DNA from: Levilactobacillus suantsaiihabitans
Lineage (GTDB): Bacteria > Bacillota > Bacilli > Lactobacillales > Lactobacillaceae
Reading direction: 5' to 3'
Length of the DNA: 59,901 nt
Assembly (NCBI RefSeq): GCF_004745505.1
Contig: NZ_RKLX01000017.1
Location: 1-59,901 of the forward strand
In this document: positions 56,005 through 59,901 of the stretch, one piece after another
How positions within the stretch are numbered: position 1 is the stretch's first letter
Layout: every line of letters starts with the position of its first letter
Made by a program: the position numbers and the translations under genes
The notes under the pieces: generated by a model
What the model was told of the DNA's origin: nothing
Databases searched by the model: none
What the model saw: only the letters and a program-made list of their open reading frames with translations

Positions 56005-58518
56005 CTAAGCCCGTTGTCCGAACAAGGCCAACTGGTCCTTGAGGTACTTGCCCGTGACGCTCCCGGGTGTTTCACTCACAGCTGCCGGCGTCCCCGTGGC
56101 AACCAATTGGCCCCCGTTGATTCCGCCGCCGGGACCCATGTCGATCACGTAATCGGCATTGGCAATCAGGTCCAAATCGTGTTCAATCGCGATAACTGTG
56201 GCCCCCTGCTGTAGTAACTGGTCAAAGACCTTGACCAGCTGTTGAATATCCAGCGGATGCAGGCCCACCGTGGGTTCATCAAAAATAAACAGCGTACCGT
56301 TTTGGCGTTTGCCGATCCGAGAGACCAGCTTGAGCCGTTGGGCCTCACCACCGGACAAGGCCGGCGTGCTCTCCCCTAACAAGAGGTAGCCCAGCCCCAT
56401 GTCATGCAGGGTCTGCAAGGTCTGTTCAATACCGGCTTCCTCGGCAAAGACGGGCAAAGCCTCATCCACGGACAAGGCCAAAACGTCGGCAATGCTGTAG
56501 TCATGCCACTTCACGGCCAACGTTTCTTGATTGTAGCGCTGACCGTGACATTGCGGGCAGACTTCCGTGATGTCCGGCAGGTACTGCACATCTAGTGAAA
56601 TTTGTCCGGTCCCGCCACACATTGGGCATGCGCCCGCCTTAACGTTGTAAGAGAAGCGACTATTGGTATAGCCGTGTGCTTTAGCCGCTGGGGTGGCCGC
56701 AAAGAGTTTACGCAGCCGGTTCAAAATATCCGTATAGGTGGCGACTGTGGAGCGCACGTTTTTGCCGACCGGTACCGAATCGACCTTCACCACGTGGCGA
56801 ATGCCGGCCCGGTCCAAATGGGTCACGTGCCGCGGCAAGGTCCGGTGATCCACGTCGGCCTCGATAGCCGGAATCAGGCTGTCCAAGACCAGCGTCGTCT
56901 TGCCGGCCCCGCTCATCCCCGTGACCGTCGTCAGCCGATTCTTGGGAAATTTCACGGCGACGTCAGCAATGTTAAACCGGTGTTGCACCTCGATGGCCAG
57001 CTGGCCCTTTTGCCAGAGCGCGTCGGCCGCCAGCTGTGGCCGTTCACGCAAGGTCGCCGTTCCGTTGAGAAATGGTGCGATCAACGAATGCGCGCTATGG
57101 GCCACCTGGTCGACGGTGCCTTCATCCACCACGGTACCGCCGTTCTTCCCGGCACCCGGGCCGATTTCGATCACGTAGTCGGCCGCGCCAATGATACGGG
57201 TATCGTGATCGACCACGACCACGGAATTCCCCTGGGCGACCAGTCCGCGAAAGGCCTTGATCAACCCGGTCACGTTGGCCGGATGCAGTCCCACTGAAGG
57301 CTCATCCAAGACGTAGAGCACGCCCGTCGTGGCACTGCGCAGGGTCCGCCCCAACTGGATTCGTTGGAGTTCCCCGGTCGACAGCGTATCTCCTGGCCGG
57401 CTCAACGTCAGGTAATCCAGCCCCAAGTCGACCATTGGCTGAAGGCTCAGCCGCAATTCAGCAACCAAATCACTACCGAGTTTGTGCATCCGTTCGGGAA
57501 GCCAGTCGACAATGGTCGTCGCAAATTCGCGCAACTGATTGATGGGTAAATCGGCGACCTCGGCAATATTTTTCCCGTTTAGCTGTTGCCGCAGTAATTT
57601 CGGATTCAACCGCGTGCCGTGACAATCCGGGCAGGTATCAAAGGTGTAAAACTTGTTGAGCTTGGCAATCGTCCGTTCGTTTTTGCTGGTGGCCATGCTG
57701 TCCTCGACCGCGGCGAAGGCGTTTTCGTAGACCGCCTTGTCCATGTGAAAGATTTTGCCCTTGCTGCTGGGAATATCGATGGCCACATACTGTTTCTTAC
57801 CGTGAAGCACGCGTTGCTTGTCGGCTTCACTCAGATCCTTGTATGGCACGTCGATGGGGATGCCAATGGCGTTGGCCACGATGGGCATGAAATTCCGCCC
57901 CGGCAGATGCCAGGACGCCACCGCGCCTTCTTCTAGCGTCTGGTCTTCATTCTTAATGATCAAAGACGCATCCAACTGACAGACCTGCCCCAAGCCGCCA
58001 CAGGTTGGGCACGCTCCGGCCGAATTAAAGGCAAAGTCTTCCGCGCTGGGCGCCATGAAGGTCACCCCACAGGTCGGACAGGTCACGTAGCCGTCATTTT
58101 CCGCGACGTCCAGGGTTGGCGGCACCCGATGGCCGTTGGGACAGACCGACGAGCCCAACCGTGAAAAGACCAGCCGCAAGATGTTAAAGCTCTCCGACAT
58201 GGTCCCGACCGTGGAGCGGACGCCGGGCACCTGTGGCCGTTGACGTAAGGCCAGAGCCGATGGTAAATACTCGACGGAATCGACAGCCGCCTTGCCCATC
58301 TGGTTGATGCGCCGCCGCGTGAAGGTCGACAACGCGTTCAAATAGCGCCGCGCCCCCTCCGCATACAGCACGCCCATCGCTAGCGATGACTTGCCCGAGC
58401 CACTGCGGCCCGTGATGGCGACGAACTTATTTAGCGGGATGTCCACGTCGAGGTCCTTGAGATTATTGACCTTAGCGCCACGCACCTTGATCTTGGTTGG
58501 TAAATTAGTTGGTTCCAT
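56005..58518 (-). CDS. uvrA2: UvrA-like ABC ATPase (UvrA2 class, no UvrB-binding domain)
   Basis: DNA-binding dimeric ATPase of the excinuclease UvrA family. The 837-residue protein has two ABC modules: Walker A GRSGSGKSSLAM (about residues 37-48) and GMSGAGKTTLVLD, signatures LSTGELQRIQLG and LSGGEAQRLKLVS, and zinc CxxC motifs (CPTCG, CPMCGGTG). It is about 100 residues shorter than canonical UvrA, and the segment after CPNGHRVPP leads straight to a zinc motif, so the usual UvrB-binding domain is missing. Such UvrA2 proteins are linked to damage tolerance or drug resistance in other bacteria; the role here is unknown. ATG 58518 follows AAAGGGG. Confidence 0.92.
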   Translation of the reverse strand: MEPTNLPTKIKVRGAKVNNLKDLDVDIPLNKFVAITGRSGSGKSSLAMGVLYAEGARRYLNALSTFTRRRINQMGKAAVDSVEYLPSALALRQRPQVPGVRSTVGTMSESFNILRLVFSRLGSSVCPNGHRVPPTLDVAENDGYVTCPTCGVTFMAPSAEDFAFNSAGACPTCGGLGQVCQLDASLIIKNEDQTLEEGAVASWHLPGRNFMPIVANAIGIPIDVPYKDLSEADKQRVLHGKKQYVAIDIPSSKGKIFHMDKAVYENAFAAVEDSMATSKNERTIAKLNKFYTFDTCPDCHGTRLNPKLLRQQLNGKNIAEVADLPINQLREFATTIVDWLPERMHKLGSDLVAELRLSLQPMVDLGLDYLTLSRPGDTLSTGELQRIQLGRTLRSATTGVLYVLDEPSVGLHPANVTGLIKAFRGLVAQGNSVVVVDHDTRIIGAADYVIEIGPGAGKNGGTVVDEGTVDQVAHSAHSLIAPFLNGTATLRERPQLAADALWQKGQLAIEVQHRFNIADVAVKFPKNRLTTVTGMSGAGKTTLVLDSLIPAIEADVDHRTLPRHVTHLDRAGIRHVVKVDSVPVGKNVRSTVATYTDILNRLRKLFAATPAAKAHGYTNSRFSYNVKAGACPMCGGTGQISLDVQYLPDITEVCPQCHGQRYNQETLAVKWHDYSIADVLALSVDEALPVFAEEAGIEQTLQTLHDMGLGYLLLGESTPALSGGEAQRLKLVSRIGKRQNGTLFIFDEPTVGLHPLDIQQLVKVFDQLLQQGATVIAIEHDLDLIANADYVIDMGPGGGINGGQLVATGTPAAVSETPGSVTGKYLKDQLALFGQRA

Positions 58519-58620
58519 ACCGTTTCCCCTTTCTCAAATGAGTGTTGAGTCAATTTTCCCGCTAAACTCTGGAGAACTCAAGCCAGGCGAATTTAAAATT
58601 GCCGGTTGCGTTAAAAAAAT

Positions 58621-58662
58621 ATGGTCCGGACCATTGTCCGCCACCGACGGACCCGGTATACT
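58621..58662 (+). promoter_or_regulatory. Promoter with palindromic operator for the vanZ-like gene
   Basis: TTGTCC (58634-58639) and TATACT (58657-58662) are 17 bases apart. A perfect 14-base palindrome, ATGGTCCGGACCAT (58621-58634), overlaps the first base of the -35. It lies about 100 bases from the divergent uvrA2 start, so a regulator bound there could affect both. The TGGT/ACCA half-sites resemble GntR-type operators; the regulator is unknown. Confidence 0.65.
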
Positions 58663-58685
58663 GGACTTATTGAGGAGGTGCGGCC

Positions 58686-59198
58686 ATGATTCGTTGGATT
58701 CCCGCCGTACTGGTCAGTCTGATTTGGCTGGGACTGAGTCTGCGTGCCGCGCGTGCACGGCAGTATTGGCGATTGCTGTGGTGGTTGGGCTGTTGGGGCC
58801 TTAGCCTCTTGACTTGGACGCCAATCGCCTTTTCTTTTGGCAGTGATAGCGTCAGTGTCATCACCACCCACTGGATTGCCGGGGGCATCTGGGTCCTGCA
58901 ACCCCTAGGCCGCGGCAGTGTCGACGCGTCATTTTGGTGCAACATCTTGATGACCGTGCCCCAGGGGTGTTTACTGCGGTTAAATTGGCCCCGTCTGCGG
59001 TGGCCCCATTGGCTGCTGGCGGGACTTGCCACGGGGTTGAGTCTGGAAACTGGGCAAGCCCTAGGCAACTGGCTCGTGAGCTTGGGGCGCTGGGTCGACA
59101 TCAATGACGTCATCACCAACTGTACCGGGATCGTGATTGGCGCAGCTCTGGCCACTTTAGGGCAACACTATTGGTCCAAAAAATTCGAGGGGGATTAG
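58686..59198 (+). CDS. VanZ family membrane protein
   Basis: The 170-residue protein has four to five hydrophobic segments and the family pattern near the end: GLSLETGQALGN followed by GRWVDINDVITNCTGIVIG. VanZ-like proteins include the teicoplanin-resistance protein VanZ, but most have no known role and no resistance should be inferred. ATG 58686 follows GAGGAGG. It sits two bases before the YbjQ gene, with which it forms an operon. Confidence 0.88.
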   Translation: MIRWIPAVLVSLIWLGLSLRAARARQYWRLLWWLGCWGLSLLTWTPIAFSFGSDSVSVITTHWIAGGIWVLQPLGRGSVDASFWCNILMTVPQGCLLRLNWPRLRWPHWLLAGLATGLSLETGQALGNWLVSLGRWVDINDVITNCTGIVIGAALATLGQHYWSKKFEGD

Positions 59199-59200
59199 AC

Positions 59201-59494
59201 ATGTTTATGACAACTGGTGGGTTGAATCGCACCCACGCCATCCAAGGCATCTTAACCGCAACGGCGAGCACCATGTTGCGATCAGAAAAGCCGGATGAAT
59301 TTTCACTGTTCGACGGATTATTTGATGAGGTCAAACAGGATTTGATGAAGCAAGCCCAAGAGACCGATGCCGATGGTTTGATCGAGGTTCGTTTCAATAC
59401 CGAGGTCGTTCGGATGAATGTGGCACCGAAATTTTTAGTCGTTCATGGCTATGGTACCGCGGTTAAATTCCCAAATTCAAAAAAAGTTGAATAA
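59201..59494 (+). CDS. YbjQ-like (UPF0145) protein
   Basis: A 97-residue protein resembling the YbjQ/UPF0145 family, a small fold sometimes annotated as heavy-metal binding without proof: it starts MFMTTGGLNRTHAIQG, has ADGLIEVRFNTEVV and ends near VVHGYGTAVKF. No Cys or His cluster is present that would support metal binding. The start is ATG 59201 after GAGGGGGA; longer in-frame codons fall inside the vanZ-like gene. Likely co-transcribed with that gene. Confidence 0.75.
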   Translation: MFMTTGGLNRTHAIQGILTATASTMLRSEKPDEFSLFDGLFDEVKQDLMKQAQETDADGLIEVRFNTEVVRMNVAPKFLVVHGYGTAVKFPNSKKVE

Positions 59495-59546
59495 AGGGGT
59501 TCCCTTTTCCAAGACTTTAGTGTAATATATTACTTGTTGTTGAGTT

Positions 59547-59630
59547 GCCCCGATGGCGGAACTGGCAGACGCGCAGCGTTCAGGTCGCTGTTTGAGAGAT
59601 CAAGTACAGGTTCGAATCCTGCTCGGGGCA
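59547..59630 (+). tRNA. tRNA-Leu (anticodon CAG)
   Basis: Complete class II tRNA: acceptor GCCCCGA/TCGGGGC, anticodon stem CAGCG/CGCTG around TTCAGGT, long variable arm (about TTTGAGAGATCAAG), T arm ACAGG/CCTGC-type with TTCGAAT, discriminator A. CCA not encoded. TAATAT at 59523-59528 may be the -10. Confidence 0.95.
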
Positions 59631-59645
59631 TCATGAATAACTTGG

Positions 59646-59677
59646 AAAAGCACTTCGCAATTGCGAGGTGCTTTTTT
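59646..59677 (+). terminator. Terminator after tRNA-Leu
   Basis: Thirteen-base arms 59646-59658 and 59663-59675 with one G-U pair, then six T. Confidence 0.92.
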
Positions 59678-59784
59678 GTTATGCTATTTTTCATCGACCT
59701 AAGCCAGTGTCTCCCCACCTCAGTCGATAACGCTGCTATTGAGCTATTCACAAGTTTCCAAGCGCTGCTTTTTCTAAAAATTAT

Positions 59785-59901
59785 GGCTCTTTGTCAACCG
59801 GTGTTGATGGGGAGAATTTGAGAGGTTCAATTCACTTACGAATTGGGCCTCTTTTTTGGACCCGAATATTGAATTCAATCTGTATTCTGTAGTGGAAGTT
59901 A
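59785..59901. mobile_element. Possible left end of an ISL3-family insertion sequence (partial)
   Basis: GGCTCTTTGTCAACCGGTGT at 59785 resembles terminal inverted repeats of ISL3-family elements, and AT-rich sequence (AAAATTAT) precedes it, as at their 8-base target sites. A strong hairpin with T6 (59820-59857) follows, like those that shield transposase genes from outside transcription. The window ends before any transposase. Confidence 0.45.
59820..59857 (+). terminator. Terminator-like hairpin near the right edge
   Basis: GAGGTTCAATTC (59822-59833) pairs with GAATTGGGCCTC (59840-59851), G-U pairs included, then six T. Confidence 0.85.

Noticed and set aside
56602-57297. Plus-strand open frame of 231 codons inside uvrA2
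   Set aside because: Shadow of the minus-strand ATPase, which shows all expected motifs.
58686-59198. Glycopeptide-resistance determinant
   Set aside because: VanZ-family membrane proteins are common without vanHAX genes; none of those is present here.

Overview
This window is chromosomal DNA of a lactic acid bacterium of the family Lactobacillaceae. The evidence is a KxYKxGKxW-type signal peptide, low-GC Gram-positive gene sets (relQ, spxH, yhaOMN, ecsAB, prsA, T-box-controlled argS), a two-cysteine FLP-type Crp/Fnr regulator, and a D-aspartate cross-bridge gene set. Base composition is fairly GC-rich for the family. A Levilactobacillus-like species with L-Lys/D-Asp peptidoglycan would fit, but that is inference. 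No prophage, CRISPR array or complete insertion sequence was seen.

Layout. 1-8990 (minus strand, cut by the left edge) is one giant surface adhesin gene: signal peptide, Ala/Ser-rich helical regions, Ig-like domains, then about 1,427 residues of Asp-Ser dipeptide repeat running off the window. 9000-9785 is an AT-rich gene-free stretch upstream of it. 9837-18775 holds a coupled relQ-nadK-pseudouridine synthase set, spxH, a DegV protein, pepF, coiA and trmB. 18842-31797 holds a phosphotransferase, ecsAB, hit, a YtxH protein, prsA, the yhaO-yhaN-yhaM exonuclease operon, yheA and a class A penicillin-binding protein. 31954-32421 is argR. 32621-42396 is a tightly overlapping purine operon purEKCSQLFMND that lacks purH. 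42683-44756 is argS with its T-box leader and a tRNA-Gly. 45066-48954 has a GW-domain amidase, a reductase, yisL and a medium-chain dehydrogenase. 49021-53858 is an FLP regulator followed by asnB, a D-aspartate ligase and an aspartate racemase, which together look like a peptidoglycan cross-bridge module. 54134 to the end has a C69 dipeptidase, a small orphan gene, a UvrB-independent type UvrA, a VanZ protein, a YbjQ protein, tRNA-Leu and what looks like the left tip of an ISL3-family element.

The least expected features are non-coding. Two structured intergenic elements (17768-17943 and 47685-47851) share about 130 bp. Each contains a hairpin whose sequence differs between the copies by a compensating base-pair swap, and each ends in a terminator just 3' of a gene. 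A third element (21749-21952) shares their ends but has a different middle. A second short repeat occurs three times (near 14550, 18075 and 24260), always 3' of a minus-strand gene. None of these matches a feature I can name.
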